Source of the DNA: an uncultured Rubritalea sp.
Lineage (GTDB): Bacteria; Verrucomicrobiota; Verrucomicrobiia; Verrucomicrobiales; Akkermansiaceae
Assembly (NCBI GenBank): GCA_937132085.1
Contig: CAKZNV010000119.1
Location: 1-64,000 of the forward strand
Direction: 5' to 3'
DNA: 64,000 nucleotides
The notes beneath the pieces were generated by a model. That model had not been told where the DNA came from and searched no databases. It saw nothing but the letters and a program-made list of their open reading frames with translations. How positions within the stretch are numbered: position 1 is the first letter of the stretch; every line of letters begins with the position of its first letter. The position numbers and the translations under genes are program-made. This document shows, one piece after another, positions 48,753 to 59,365 of this stretch.

Positions 48753-50531
48753 TTATGAAAGTTGTTGAGGTATAATGGCTCTCTGAGCTAGATCGGCTTT
48801 CCATTCTACTTTAGCGAGCATGTCTTCTTCTACGCTATCCTTATAAATCAGGTAGTACACAGTAACGTGTTGTTTTTGTCCATTACGATGTGCGCGTTTA
48901 CTAGCTTGGGCTTCTATGGCTGGGTTCCAATATTGGGTGAAGTGGATAACAATGGTAGCTGCTGTTATGTTAAGTCCTGCACCCGCAGCTCGTGGGTTAA
49001 GGACAAGCACTCCAGCTCCATCATATTTAGTGAAATCGTCAATTATAGTTTGCCTGTCAAGAGTTGGTGTAGATCCGTTAATCTGATTCCAATATGCTTC
49101 AGGTAACGACGATTCTTTAGAGGCTAACTCAATTAGTTCTTTGCATTTGTTAAACGCTGCAAAAACCAACACTTTTTTACCATTGCGGAATGACTCGTTA
49201 AGTAGTCCTATTAACACCTCCATTTTAGGTGTCATCAGGGGCATTGTAGAGCTTGTGTTGATTTCAATATCGCCCTCCCATGGATTATCTGGATCTTTGG
49301 CTTGCAGCCAAGGGTGAGCACAAAAGAGAACCATTTGACCAGTAGCAACTAGTTCACCAGCTCTCCCATATTTTTCAACCGTTTCGTTTTTGATCCTATT
49401 ATATTCAGTGGTGAGCTGTTCGTCCATCTGCATAGGAAGTTCGATGTTACTTCGTTCTGGAAGATCTTTTGCTACGTCTTTAACCAATCGCTTGAGGACA
49501 ATCGGTCCAGCAACTTTAGTTAGTTTTTCTGCACCGTGTTTATTATCGGGGTATGCGATTTGAAAGTCATCTTTAGTACCTAAGCTCCCGGGTATTGCCA
49601 TATCCACGATTGACCATAGATCCAACAACGAGTTTTCTATAGGAGTGCCAGTCATCATAATGGTCCACCTCCTTGGTAGCGTGCTAATAGATGCTCGTTT
49701 TGTGGAGTCAGGATTCTTTAAAGCCTGTGCTTCATCACAAACTAACATACTCCACTGGACATCTTCTAATAGGAGCATGTCATTGTGAAGAGTGTCGTAT
49801 GTTGTTATGACAATCTCTGGTTTTTGCAAATCTTTGTAGATCCTAGCCCTGTCCGATCCTTGGTGAATCATACACGACACAGTTGGTGCAAACTTGTGGA
49901 TTTCACGTTGCCAGTTCACTAATAAACTACTCGGACAAGCGATGAGAACAGGACTCCCCTTTTTATCAGGTAACTTACAAATAAGGGTGATGACCTGTAG
50001 TGTTTTTCCTAGTCCCATTTCATCAGCTAAGATGACACCACCTAGTTTTTGTATTACTGACCACATCCAGCTCACCCCTTGTTTTTGGTATGGATATAGA
50101 GTTGCTTTTACCTTAGTTGGAATGATCAACTCTTGTGAAAGCTCAGCCTGAGTGGCTGCTGAAGTAAAAACATCTTCTCCTATTTCTAATATAAATGGTA
50201 AGTGCTCTGAGTTCTTCGTCAGCTCTAACACTTTAGGGTACGGTAAGTCCTCTAAATCCATTTCAATAAAGCACTGATCTAGACATTCGGTAATTCCTGC
50301 TGGCATTGACTTGATACTAGATCTGCTCTGAATCCATTGGTGTCTATTTGTAATTGCTGGGACAAATACTCTCTTACCTGCCTGCACCTCTAGAGCCCCT
50401 ATAGTTGCTCGATACTTATTATTAGAGTATTCGATATGAAGGCAGGGTTTTGCCTGAGTGCTTGATAATATTGCACCTTGTAGATCCATGCCTTGAAGGG
50501 CATTGAAGTTTTCTTCCTTCAAATAGTTCAT
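48753..50531 (-). CDS. SNF2-family (SF2) helicase
   Basis: GGVILADEMGLGKTLQVITLI, LVCDEAQALKNPDSTKRASI, MMTGTPIENSLLDLWSI, NPAIEAQASKRAHRNGQKQHVTVYYLI. Confidence 0.93.
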   Translation of the reverse strand: MNYLKEENFNALQGMDLQGAILSSTQAKPCLHIEYSNNKYRATIGALEVQAGKRVFVPAITNRHQWIQSRSSIKSMPAGITECLDQCFIEMDLEDLPYPKVLELTKNSEHLPFILEIGEDVFTSAATQAELSQELIIPTKVKATLYPYQKQGVSWMWSVIQKLGGVILADEMGLGKTLQVITLICKLPDKKGSPVLIACPSSLLVNWQREIHKFAPTVSCMIHQGSDRARIYKDLQKPEIVITTYDTLHNDMLLLEDVQWSMLVCDEAQALKNPDSTKRASISTLPRRWTIMMTGTPIENSLLDLWSIVDMAIPGSLGTKDDFQIAYPDNKHGAEKLTKVAGPIVLKRLVKDVAKDLPERSNIELPMQMDEQLTTEYNRIKNETVEKYGRAGELVATGQMVLFCAHPWLQAKDPDNPWEGDIEINTSSTMPLMTPKMEVLIGLLNESFRNGKKVLVFAAFNKCKELIELASKESSLPEAYWNQINGSTPTLDRQTIIDDFTKYDGAGVLVLNPRAAGAGLNITAATIVIHFTQYWNPAIEAQASKRAHRNGQKQHVTVYYLIYKDSVEEDMLAKVEWKADLAQRAIIPQQLS

Positions 50532-51322
50532 GCTAGTAATTCTTTCAATTCTTCTGGTCGGTAGGCGGGTTTACGGGTGTGAATCATTTTATGACAATTG
50601 GGGCACAGAGGTATTAAGTCAGTTCGAGGGTCATAAATACGAGCTTCTTTCAGTTCGCAAAGCGGCTCAATATGATGAATCTCTAGAATATTGCATAGTT
50701 CGTCACCAAACTCTTCAACGGGCTTAAGACCACATACTCCACATGTTTTCCCATGAACCATGAATGCAAGCATTCTATTTCTTGGTGAACGCTCCTTACG
50801 TGTTAAAGTAACAGTTTTATCCCCCCCTTCACAACCGCCTTCGCCAACATCCTCACTCTGCTCAAATAAATTTGCTATGCATGCTACCAAGGGCGTTAGA
50901 ATAAGAAGCATGCCATCTTCAGCCGGATCTTTAGAGTCAATATTTCTGTATCGGAATTGAATATTAGTATCCCCTGTGAACTGAAGGTCGGTGTAAATTG
51001 ATTCAGCAATTCCGTCCTCGTCTCTGTAATTAATGTTCAGTTGTTGCAGTAGAGCAGAGGATAACGCTCGTTTTTCAGGGTTATCTTGTGCATTGAGTTG
51101 GCGAATACATTGACCAGCCATCCTTCCAAACCTCATGCAAACTACTGCACCAAAAATACCACTCTGACGTATAGAGAATATAGGTGAGGTTTGTTCGGGC
51201 CATCCTGGAAAGCTGAATTTTATACCAGTCCTTCCTTCCTCTGCAAATTGCCACGCATCAAGGGGTATCCCTACTATGTGGGATACTTTGGCATTGAGTA
51301 ATTCAGCTTCAGATGGTGGCAT
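50528..51322 (-). CDS. HNH endonuclease-domain protein
   Basis: CGVCGLKPVEEFGDELCNILEIHHIEPLCE...DPRTDLIPLCPNCHKMIH; unique N-terminal region. Confidence 0.88.
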   Translation of the reverse strand: MPPSEAELLNAKVSHIVGIPLDAWQFAEEGRTGIKFSFPGWPEQTSPIFSIRQSGIFGAVVCMRFGRMAGQCIRQLNAQDNPEKRALSSALLQQLNINYRDEDGIAESIYTDLQFTGDTNIQFRYRNIDSKDPAEDGMLLILTPLVACIANLFEQSEDVGEGGCEGGDKTVTLTRKERSPRNRMLAFMVHGKTCGVCGLKPVEEFGDELCNILEIHHIEPLCELKEARIYDPRTDLIPLCPNCHKMIHTRKPAYRPEELKELLA

Positions 51323-51332
51323 TATAAATGGA

Positions 51333-52979
51333 CTAGATATTAGTAGGAATGTCGTAATCTTGAAGAAGAGTGCGCAGGTTACGTGAAACTACAGCTCTAA
51401 CATCATCCCAGAATGCCTTCATTTCTTTGGTAGTGTGACTTGCTTCTGCTGAAGCCAGCGACCAAATAAGAAAGTCTATTCCATCAACAACATCACCACC
51501 ACTTTTGGAGTAAACCTTGGTGTAAAACTCGTGGTGTTTATTGATGCGAGCTGCAACTTGATAGTCTGCATCGCTCTCAGAATTAAGGGATACTTCCCAG
51601 AAATCACCATTATTGATTTCACCTGTTGGGGTAACATGTACTTCGTTAGGCGAGACTTGAGAGAATATAGGTAACTGAATTGTATGCGTTCCCATGGCAC
51701 CAGTAAGTGTAACTGTATTCGCCGTTGGGTTTACATTAGTTACTGTTGGTTGTTCTTTATTCCCGCTGTTTTTAATTCTCTTATTAGAAGTAGCGTGATT
51801 TATACCACTAGTTGTAACCTTTTTCTGAGTCCTGCGATAACGTTTGTTGGCTTCTTCCCTCGGATTCTCCAGCAGAGCTTTAAGATATGCCGCAACGTTT
51901 TCATCAAAAATGATTTTAGTTTTACGAACATCCGTTTCAAAAGCTTCATCTAATTCGTTGTCAAAGTCTAATTCTACACGAATAAGTGAGTAGTGAGGAT
52001 CTCTAGCTTTCCAAATACCTAACCAATCACCATTGTGGATCATTCTACCTTCTCTGTAGACGTAGAATCCTTGATTAGGGTTATTGATCTTAGCGCTCTT
52101 CATGTAATCAGAGCCTTTTGCCGCCTCTAGGTCTTTGCGGTGCGGAAGTATCCATGCTTTGATTGTCGCGTCATGTGTTCCACCAGCTGAGTCTACAGCA
52201 ACACGTAGTATTTGTTTTTTAGGAGAGAGGACTTGTTCTGAATCTTCGGGAAAGAATGGGTTCCACGGTTTGGCTTCTTCACCATCAATGTTTAAAGTTA
52301 TATTCTTGAAATCCGCATTACTTGTATCGAGGAACTTGTGATAGATCATTTCAACATGAGTTCTCAAGTTATTACTGAGGCGTTTCAAGGCAGCCCTTTC
52401 TTCTGTGCTACCCGGTTCATATTGAGAATTTTTTAGTATACGATCGCACATACTCCAAACTACAAGAGTTCCTGTTTTCCCACAAAGTTCGTCATACTTC
52501 TCGATTTCATATTGCTCAATACCTCCTTCAATCATTTCCCACTCACCACACTTATCAATGTGATCAAGGTCCCATATAAATTTATTCAGGGGGGCATCTG
52601 GTTTATCTTTGGATATGACTGCAAGCCTACGACACACAGAAGTTGAGGCTGTTTTCAGACCCAAGCCAAATTTACCTAATGATTTGGAGTTTATTCGTTT
52701 GGGTGCTCCATATCTCATCCCGTCAAAGATCCCATCACGATCCATACCAGTTCCATCATCACCAAAGAAAATGAACTGTTCCCATTCCCCGTCAATTTGA
52801 ACTAGATCAATAGAGACATTGATTTTGCCTGCACCAGCAGCAATTGAATTGTCTATAATATCAGTTGCTGCTGTATTGAAATTATATCCAGTATCACGCA
52901 TGCCAGAGGCTAAACGTGCTGCATCTGGTTTATTTTCAATGTACTTTATCGCATCTTGATCGTTATCTTGAGATTCCAT
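51333..52979 (-). CDS. MORC/MutL-type GHKL ATPase
   Basis: MRDTGYNFNTAATDIIDNSIAAGAGKINVSI, FFGDDGTGMDRDGIFDGMRYG, SLGKFGLGLKTASTSVCRRLAVISK. Confidence 0.88.
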   Translation of the reverse strand: MESQDNDQDAIKYIENKPDAARLASGMRDTGYNFNTAATDIIDNSIAAGAGKINVSIDLVQIDGEWEQFIFFGDDGTGMDRDGIFDGMRYGAPKRINSKSLGKFGLGLKTASTSVCRRLAVISKDKPDAPLNKFIWDLDHIDKCGEWEMIEGGIEQYEIEKYDELCGKTGTLVVWSMCDRILKNSQYEPGSTEERAALKRLSNNLRTHVEMIYHKFLDTSNADFKNITLNIDGEEAKPWNPFFPEDSEQVLSPKKQILRVAVDSAGGTHDATIKAWILPHRKDLEAAKGSDYMKSAKINNPNQGFYVYREGRMIHNGDWLGIWKARDPHYSLIRVELDFDNELDEAFETDVRKTKIIFDENVAAYLKALLENPREEANKRYRRTQKKVTTSGINHATSNKRIKNSGNKEQPTVTNVNPTANTVTLTGAMGTHTIQLPIFSQVSPNEVHVTPTGEINNGDFWEVSLNSESDADYQVAARINKHHEFYTKVYSKSGGDVVDGIDFLIWSLASAEASHTTKEMKAFWDDVRAVVSRNLRTLLQDYDIPTNI

Positions 52980-52987
52980 ATTAGGTA

Positions 52988-54229
52988 TTATTTGAGTTTC
53001 AATAGTTTGTTATTCTTAGGCGGGACAAATGTTCCCTCTATATGAGGTTGCATTGCTTTGGCAATAGCTTCTATAACAGGCACTGCTACTGCATTACCGA
53101 ATTGCCTCCATGCTTGGCAGTTCGAAACAGGTATCTTTATTGGTTTATTCTTAGGTCTATCGAATCCCATAAGTCGTGAGCATTCACGAGGAGTAAGCAT
53201 GCGCGGGTTTTTACCCTTCTGCTTGATAAGTATCTCTGATCCATCTTTATAGTATCGAGCAGATAGTGTTCTCGATACATCTTCAGGGCCAACTACACTA
53301 CAACCAAAGCCGTTACCCTTAGCTGCATGTTTTTTGGAATAGCCTTGTAGATAATTCCATAGTTTATCTGAGAGCGTATATTTTTCTAACACGCGAGTCA
53401 TTCCTTGGTATTTTTCGGTGTAACCTTCTTCCGGCTCTTCATCAGATTGATGCAGAATTGAAGCAAGAGTGGGGTTAGTGTCAGGGATAACTACTTGATC
53501 AAAGTCAAATTCTGTTGTGTCACGGAACCCAACAATGAATATTCGTTGACGTTTCTGAGGAACCCACGGAGTAGCTGAAATTACACGGAACTCAATGTGA
53601 TACCCCAACTTTTTCAATGAGTCTTTAATTACTTTAAATGTCTTCCCTTTGTCGTGGCTTACAAGATTCTTTACGTTCTCTAGTAGGAATGCCCTGGGTT
53701 GTTTCTCTGCTATTATACGGCATACATCAAAAAACAAAGTGCCTTGTGTTTCATCCTCAAATCCATGCTTTTTACCCATGGATTTCTTCTTAGAGACCCC
53801 TGCTAATGAAAATGGCTGACAAGGAAAGCCTGCTAATAATACATCGTGATCGGGAATATCTTTAGCATTTACTTCAGTGATATCCCCATTGATTTCGTGA
53901 TCATCAGGATAGTTTGCCTTGTATGTTTGCACACTGAATTTATTCCATTCACTAGTGAAAACGCATTTTCCACCAATTTTTTCAAAACCCTTACGGATTC
54001 CACCTATACCAGCGAACAAGTCGATCATAGTAAAGGTTGCCTTGGTGTTAGATGGTTTCTGTAGATGATTTCTAAGTTCATTAACACGCAAGGGCTGTGG
54101 CTTAACTTTATCACTAAGATAATTGTAGATTTGACGTTCTGATACACCCATGATATCTGCGATGGCAGAAACTTGAAGGTATTCACGTGCGGCAATTATA
54201 GCTTGTTTGGGATCTTCTGGTAAACTCAT
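52988..54229 (-). CDS. Dcm/EcoRII-type C5-cytosine DNA methyltransferase with N-terminal HTH
   Basis: [118 protein letters not shown]; close in wording to E. coli Dcm as recalled. Confidence 0.95.
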   Translation of the reverse strand: MSLPEDPKQAIIAAREYLQVSAIADIMGVSERQIYNYLSDKVKPQPLRVNELRNHLQKPSNTKATFTMIDLFAGIGGIRKGFEKIGGKCVFTSEWNKFSVQTYKANYPDDHEINGDITEVNAKDIPDHDVLLAGFPCQPFSLAGVSKKKSMGKKHGFEDETQGTLFFDVCRIIAEKQPRAFLLENVKNLVSHDKGKTFKVIKDSLKKLGYHIEFRVISATPWVPQKRQRIFIVGFRDTTEFDFDQVVIPDTNPTLASILHQSDEEPEEGYTEKYQGMTRVLEKYTLSDKLWNYLQGYSKKHAAKGNGFGCSVVGPEDVSRTLSARYYKDGSEILIKQKGKNPRMLTPRECSRLMGFDRPKNKPIKIPVSNCQAWRQFGNAVAVPVIEAIAKAMQPHIEGTFVPPKNNKLLKLK

Positions 54230-54352
54230 AGTAGTTGCAGGGAAAATTTACTGAAACTTATTCATCTTTTTAACCCTGTGCAAACTCTTTCGGATATTTT
54301 ATTACGCTCCCTTGTTTTTTTAAAATTACAAGTATTCACACAGAGTGTTTCC

Positions 54353-54368
54353 ATGTCTTTTTTGACAT
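54353..54368. promoter_or_regulatory. Dyad ATGTC-N6-GACAT in divergent promoter region
   Basis: ATGTC TTTTTT GACAT perfect inverted repeat. Confidence 0.35.
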
Positions 54369-54497
54369 TTCAGTACTATCTGAGGCAGAGGATGTGCTAA
54401 CATTCCCACTCCTTCAACTTGTCATTAGCTAGCCCTATTATTTGGTGTTCTCAGAAGAATCTCCTTGCGGATCTAACAATCATTATTCAGTCTTAAA

Positions 54498-54519
54498 TTA
54501 TTATCGTGGTTGATAATAA
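54498..54519. promoter_or_regulatory. Dyad TTATTATC-N6-GATAATAA 9 bp upstream of the NERD-helicase ATG
   Basis: Perfect 8-bp inverted repeat. Confidence 0.45.
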
Positions 54520-54528
54520 AACATATTT

Positions 54529-56178
54529 ATGAAGATCATTCCTACATACTTCCCTGAAGAAGGTCCGTCCTCGGAGCGTAAGGTATTCAAGCTTCTCAGT
54601 GAATTAGAAATGCTAGGTGAATGGGTCGCTTTCCACTCACAAAACATCTCGGAATATCACCGAGAAAAGCAGTGGTGCGAGCTCGACTTTATCATAATTG
54701 GACCTAAAGGAGTCCTTGCTTTAGAAGTTAAAGGTGGTCGTGTGGCATGTAAAGACGGCATATGGAGTGGCAAAGACCGCCATGGCAGAGAACACTTGAA
54801 AAAGGAAAGCCCTTTTGACCAAGCAAATAAGGGCCGATTTGCACTGGAGGCAGCTATTAAAGAAAATATAGATTGGCAAGATGTCAGAGGAACACTGTTC
54901 GGTTGGGGCGTCATATTCCCGGATGTTAATTTTGATGTAAGGACATGTGAAGCTTCTCCTGAGCTCATTGCGGGTAGAGATATAATAAGTAATAAAAAGC
55001 GTTTCGGGAATTATATCAAAGACTTATACGATTTCTGGCAAAATCAGGTTCAGTTCACAGTGAGAGAAACGACAGCAAACCAAATTAATAAGATTTCAGG
55101 ATTTCTACGTCCTAATCTAGATTTGGCTCCACGCATGAGCAGCTTGGCTCTCGAAGCTGAGAAAGATTTCGTTCGCCTCACTGAAGATCAATATCTGTTT
55201 TTGGACTGCACAGAGGATAGTGAAAGGATTCTATGTAGGGGAGGCGCAGGCACAGGAAAAACTTTTGTGGCCGCAGAATGTGCTCGCAGGGAAGCATCTA
55301 GCGGTCATTCCATTTTGTTCGTCGTTGAAAGCCCATTGTTTGCTCAATACCTAAGAACTCAAATTCAACATCCTTTAATTCACATTTATGATTTCGCCAC
55401 ACTAGCTTTAGCAGAGATCAAAGAAATATTTGAGCTCCTGATTATAGATGAAGGTCAAGATCTGATGAACTGTGTAGCATTGGATTTATTCGATTCTCTA
55501 CTTGAAGGAGGGCTCGAATCTGGTCGATGGCGCTGGTTCATGGACCCCAATAATCAAGCAGGAATCTTAGGTCGATTCGATCAAGAAGCATACGAGATAC
55601 TTGCATTATATACACACACACCTTTGTTGCTGAAGCGTAACGTTAGAAATACTAAGCCGATAGCTACTCAGACGCAGCTTATAACCGGAGCTGATATTGG
55701 AGTAGCTGAAAATATAGGAGGAGGCTCAGCACCTCAAATCTGCATGGTAAATTCTCGCGAAGATGAGGCGGCTAAATTACAATTGGCTTTACAAACATTA
55801 CTCAACAAAGAAACGGTTCTGCCCAAAGACATTGCCATCCTATCTTTTCAACCTTACGAAAAGTCTTGCATCCAACTACTAAGCTCCAAATTAAGTCAAC
55901 ATATTGTTCATCTAACAAGTGACAGTTTTAATGCAGTCATAGATCAACAAAAAGTCCTTTTTTCTTCAATTCATAATTTCAAAGGCTTAGAAAAAAAGTT
56001 TATTTTCATTGTAGATTTGGACAACGCTGACCCATTGGGCAAAGATATTGCTAAGCTCTATGTCGCTCTTACCCGGGCAAACTTTGGGCTTTGGCTTGCA
56101 TTACCCAACTCCAAGAAAGTATCCTTTGAAGAGGTGAAACTACGTAATACAACTAACCTTTTAGCATCACTATCATGA
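54529..56178 (+). CDS. NERD-domain + UvrD/SF1-like helicase
   Basis: NERD-like CELDFIIIGPKGVLALEVKGGRV; Walker A ILCRGGAGTGKTFVAAECA; LLIIDEGQDLMN; KGLEKKFIFIVDLDN; LYVALTRANFGLWL. Confidence 0.85.
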   Translation: MKIIPTYFPEEGPSSERKVFKLLSELEMLGEWVAFHSQNISEYHREKQWCELDFIIIGPKGVLALEVKGGRVACKDGIWSGKDRHGREHLKKESPFDQANKGRFALEAAIKENIDWQDVRGTLFGWGVIFPDVNFDVRTCEASPELIAGRDIISNKKRFGNYIKDLYDFWQNQVQFTVRETTANQINKISGFLRPNLDLAPRMSSLALEAEKDFVRLTEDQYLFLDCTEDSERILCRGGAGTGKTFVAAECARREASSGHSILFVVESPLFAQYLRTQIQHPLIHIYDFATLALAEIKEIFELLIIDEGQDLMNCVALDLFDSLLEGGLESGRWRWFMDPNNQAGILGRFDQEAYEILALYTHTPLLLKRNVRNTKPIATQTQLITGADIGVAENIGGGSAPQICMVNSREDEAAKLQLALQTLLNKETVLPKDIAILSFQPYEKSCIQLLSSKLSQHIVHLTSDSFNAVIDQQKVLFSSIHNFKGLEKKFIFIVDLDNADPLGKDIAKLYVALTRANFGLWLALPNSKKVSFEEVKLRNTTNLLASLS

Positions 56179-59100
56179 CAGCAAGATCACAAATCACAGA
56201 ATACTTGAGACAGGAACTTATTGGCCCAGTTGATGGACCGAATGAGACCGTAAAGGAGCGACCGTTCAAACGATACGCCATGGGAATGCTCTTCCCGCAA
56301 GATAGTGGTAATTTCAGTGATTTGGAAGAAGAAGAAACGGAAGAGGTTTCTGAGAACTCCGACTCTGGAATTACCGACTCATCTGTTAGTTTGTCATTCC
56401 AGAGGCTCCCATCCTCGTTTGGAATTAGCTTTGTTCTGCCCGAACCCACAACACTAAAATTTGAGGTGAAAGCTGCTATTTATAAATCTGAAGAGGGCAA
56501 AACAGGCAAGCACAGAAGATGGACCCGTCGAGAACTTGACGCGTCACCTTCTCCGAAATCTATCGTTATTGAGGTAAAGAAACCTGAGAGAGTAAAAGTG
56601 TCTATACTCGAAGGGCTGGCTGAATTGGATGTCTTAATCCGATCACACGCTGCTGGATATTTGATAACCGCTACATTGGTAAATACACAACGCCAACAGG
56701 GAACACATACGCAAACTGAGAAGTGCCTTTTCCAAACAGGTCTTAAAATATCACTCCCTGAAACAAGTTCGCTAGGTTTCGCTCAATATCCTAGTCGTGA
56801 CCGTCTAAGTCATGATGAGGAAGACCGCGAACTGGCATTAATATACCGATCAAAGTCAGCATATGCTATCGGACATGGCTGTGCCGCAAAATGGGATCAG
56901 AGCGAAACTCGTAAATGGGTAAGTGCAGAGTTCATGCCTGAACAAGAGGTTAAGCCATTAACTACTGCTATCGATGGTCTTTCAGAAAAGACATTATCGC
57001 TTCAGTATCTAAGTGACTCATCTGTTCAGCCTTCCGAGCTTAAAAAATCTTTGTCTGATTTTTTAGCTGGCTACCGTAGCTGGATTAAAGATCCAAAAAT
57101 ATTGAACTCCGTCCCTTCGTGGGGCATGCATACAGCCGGAAAAATTATTGCTAGACTCGAAGAAGCAGCAAACCGAATGGAGAGAGGAATTGAAATCCTA
57201 GCCCAGGGTGATGATTGGATTAGAGAATCATTTCGCCTAGCCAATCTAGCTATGCTACGTCAAATGATTCATGCCGAGTTGACTCAAAATCCACTACCGT
57301 TAGGTCAAGGTCATACAGATGAATTAGACTACAGCTCCGAAGAATACGAAAAATTCAAATGGAGACCTTTCCAGTTAGCATTTCAACTGCTGTCGCTCCC
57401 TTCTATAGCTGGAGATACTCCTGATGACATTAAGGAACGGGATATTGTAGACCTAATCTGGTTCCCAACAGGAGGAGGAAAGACTGAAGCATACCTAGCA
57501 GTCGCTTCTTTTGAATTGATCGCTAGAAGGCTGCGTTTCGGTGACAAAGGTGCAGGCACTACAGTTATTAAACGATACACTCTAAGACTACTAACTACTC
57601 AGCAATTTGAACGAGCCGCAACACTGGTTACCGCTCTTGAGCTTCTTAGGAGAGAGCAGATTCCCCGGCTTGGAACTATCCCCTTTTCCTTAGGGCTCTG
57701 GGTTGGAGGTGAAACGACACCTAACAGATTTGTACAAAACGGTAAGGGCTCGCACGATAAATATCAGGCTATGCTGGATGAGAACCCCCCAGTTAGCCCA
57801 TTTCAAATTCAAAAATGTCCTCATTGCGGGACGAGTTTAGTCCCGAACAAGAAAAGTAATGATGAATCTCACTATGGATTTATCTCAACGGAGAGCTCAT
57901 TTAAAATTCGGTGCCCGGAGCAGTCATGCCCTTGCCACTCTGAGATGAATGATACTTCTCAAGACACTGGTATTCCAATCTCAGTAGTTGACGAACATCT
58001 CTACGCCCACCCCCCTAGCCTACTTATTGGAACCATTGACAAATTTGCTCGCCTTGCTTGGGCTTCCGAGTCGAAAGCATTTTTTGGTGTAGGAAAGGGA
58101 TATAGCCCACCTTCACTTATAATCCAAGATGAGCTTCACCTAATTTCAGGTCCTCTAGGAACAATTGCTGGGATATATGAGAGCGCAATAGATACAATCA
58201 TCACCAGCTTAGGAAATGGGGTCAAACCCAAAATCATAGCAGCTACTGCCACGATCAGACGTGCTGATGAGCAATGTCAGAGACTATATGGGAGAAACGT
58301 AAGAGTCTTTCCTCCTCCCGGAACAGATTCTGAGAATTCATATTTTTCAAGAGTAGATAATGATGCACCAGGGCGACTTTATCTTGGAGTAATGGCTCAG
58401 GGCCATTCCCCCGTATTCTCCTTAGTAATGGTAGCATCAGCGGTGGCACAAGCTCCCGTTGCTTTGAATCTCAAAAATAAAGATCGCGATACCTATTGGA
58501 CTCAAGTGATCTACCATAATAGTCGTCGTGAGCTTGGTAAAACCATGACATTGGCTAGGGATGATATTCCAGCACGTATTACAGCCATTGAAAAAGTAAA
58601 AGACCGTCGTAGAGCTCTGCCTAATGTAGAAGAACTTTCCGCTAATCGTCAGGGTTGGGAGATACCAAAGGTTCTTGAGCAATTAGCAATTCAAGCTCCT
58701 GAGAAAAGTGCTGTGGATATATTACCTTGCACTAATATGATTTCGGTTGGAGTTGATGTTTCTCGACTTGGCCTCATGACTATAGTCGGCCAACCCAAGA
58801 CCACAGCCGAGTATATTCAAGCATCTAGCCGTGTTGGGCGTAAAGATGATAGACCGGGTCTGGTTCTCACTCTCTACTCAGTTTCTAAACCTCGTGACAG
58901 ATCTCACTATGAATCATTCACATCTTACCATGCATCCCTTTATCGTCATGTTGAGCCAACTAGTGTAACCCCCTTTGCCCCTCCTTCTCGTAAACGGGCT
59001 ATGCATGCAGCAATAATCGCCATGATGAGAATTGCTGGCGGTCTTGCTGACAATCAAACGGCCTCCAACTTTGATGCTTTAGACCCAAATACTAAGCGTC

Positions 59101-59357
59101 TTTTGACGATGTTATTGGAGCGAATGAAGAAAGCAGAGGTAGCTGAAAGTCACGGTATTGAATCCGAAATGAAAGAGATTGTCGATAGATGGACTGTACT
59201 TGCTGCAAAGCCCCAGTTACGTTTTGATGCGAAAGGAAGCAGACAATTTGAATCTCTTATAAAAGGGTTTGGAGAAGCAGAGAATAGTGCTGAATGGGCC
59301 ACCCTTAACTCCATGCGTAACGTTGACGCTGAATGTAAAATCCGTGTCAAACCATAG
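56175..59357 (+). CDS. drmA: DrmA-like DISARM helicase
   Basis: DLIWFPTGGGKTEAYLAVASFELIARRLR, YTLRLLTTQQFERAATLV, LIIQDELHLISGPLGTIAGIYESAID, AATATIRRADEQCQRLYGR, NMISVGVDVSRLGLMTIVGQPKTTAEYIQASSRVGRK; followed by a DUF1998 gene. Confidence 0.85.
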   Translation: MTARSQITEYLRQELIGPVDGPNETVKERPFKRYAMGMLFPQDSGNFSDLEEEETEEVSENSDSGITDSSVSLSFQRLPSSFGISFVLPEPTTLKFEVKAAIYKSEEGKTGKHRRWTRRELDASPSPKSIVIEVKKPERVKVSILEGLAELDVLIRSHAAGYLITATLVNTQRQQGTHTQTEKCLFQTGLKISLPETSSLGFAQYPSRDRLSHDEEDRELALIYRSKSAYAIGHGCAAKWDQSETRKWVSAEFMPEQEVKPLTTAIDGLSEKTLSLQYLSDSSVQPSELKKSLSDFLAGYRSWIKDPKILNSVPSWGMHTAGKIIARLEEAANRMERGIEILAQGDDWIRESFRLANLAMLRQMIHAELTQNPLPLGQGHTDELDYSSEEYEKFKWRPFQLAFQLLSLPSIAGDTPDDIKERDIVDLIWFPTGGGKTEAYLAVASFELIARRLRFGDKGAGTTVIKRYTLRLLTTQQFERAATLVTALELLRREQIPRLGTIPFSLGLWVGGETTPNRFVQNGKGSHDKYQAMLDENPPVSPFQIQKCPHCGTSLVPNKKSNDESHYGFISTESSFKIRCPEQSCPCHSEMNDTSQDTGIPISVVDEHLYAHPPSLLIGTIDKFARLAWASESKAFFGVGKGYSPPSLIIQDELHLISGPLGTIAGIYESAIDTIITSLGNGVKPKIIAATATIRRADEQCQRLYGRNVRVFPPPGTDSENSYFSRVDNDAPGRLYLGVMAQGHSPVFSLVMVASAVAQAPVALNLKNKDRDTYWTQVIYHNSRRELGKTMTLARDDIPARITAIEKVKDRRRALPNVEELSANRQGWEIPKVLEQLAIQAPEKSAVDILPCTNMISVGVDVSRLGLMTIVGQPKTTAEYIQASSRVGRKDDRPGLVLTLYSVSKPRDRSHYESFTSYHASLYRHVEPTSVTPFAPPSRKRAMHAAIIAMMRIAGGLADNQTASNFDALDPNTKRLLTMLLERMKKAEVAESHGIESEMKEIVDRWTVLAAKPQLRFDAKGSRQFESLIKGFGEAENSAEWATLNSMRNVDAECKIRVKP

Positions 59358-59365
59358 AAAAAATT

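Noticed and set aside
47104-54229. Mza/Z1-AIPR type GHKL defence system
   Set aside because: A GHKL ATPase is present, but no Z1 or AIPR domain protein was recognised in the operon.
56175-59357. BREX or Dnd/Ssp system
   Set aside because: No PglZ, BrxL, BrxC or DndB-E/SspB-like proteins seen; DrmA/DUF1998 pairing points to DISARM-like.
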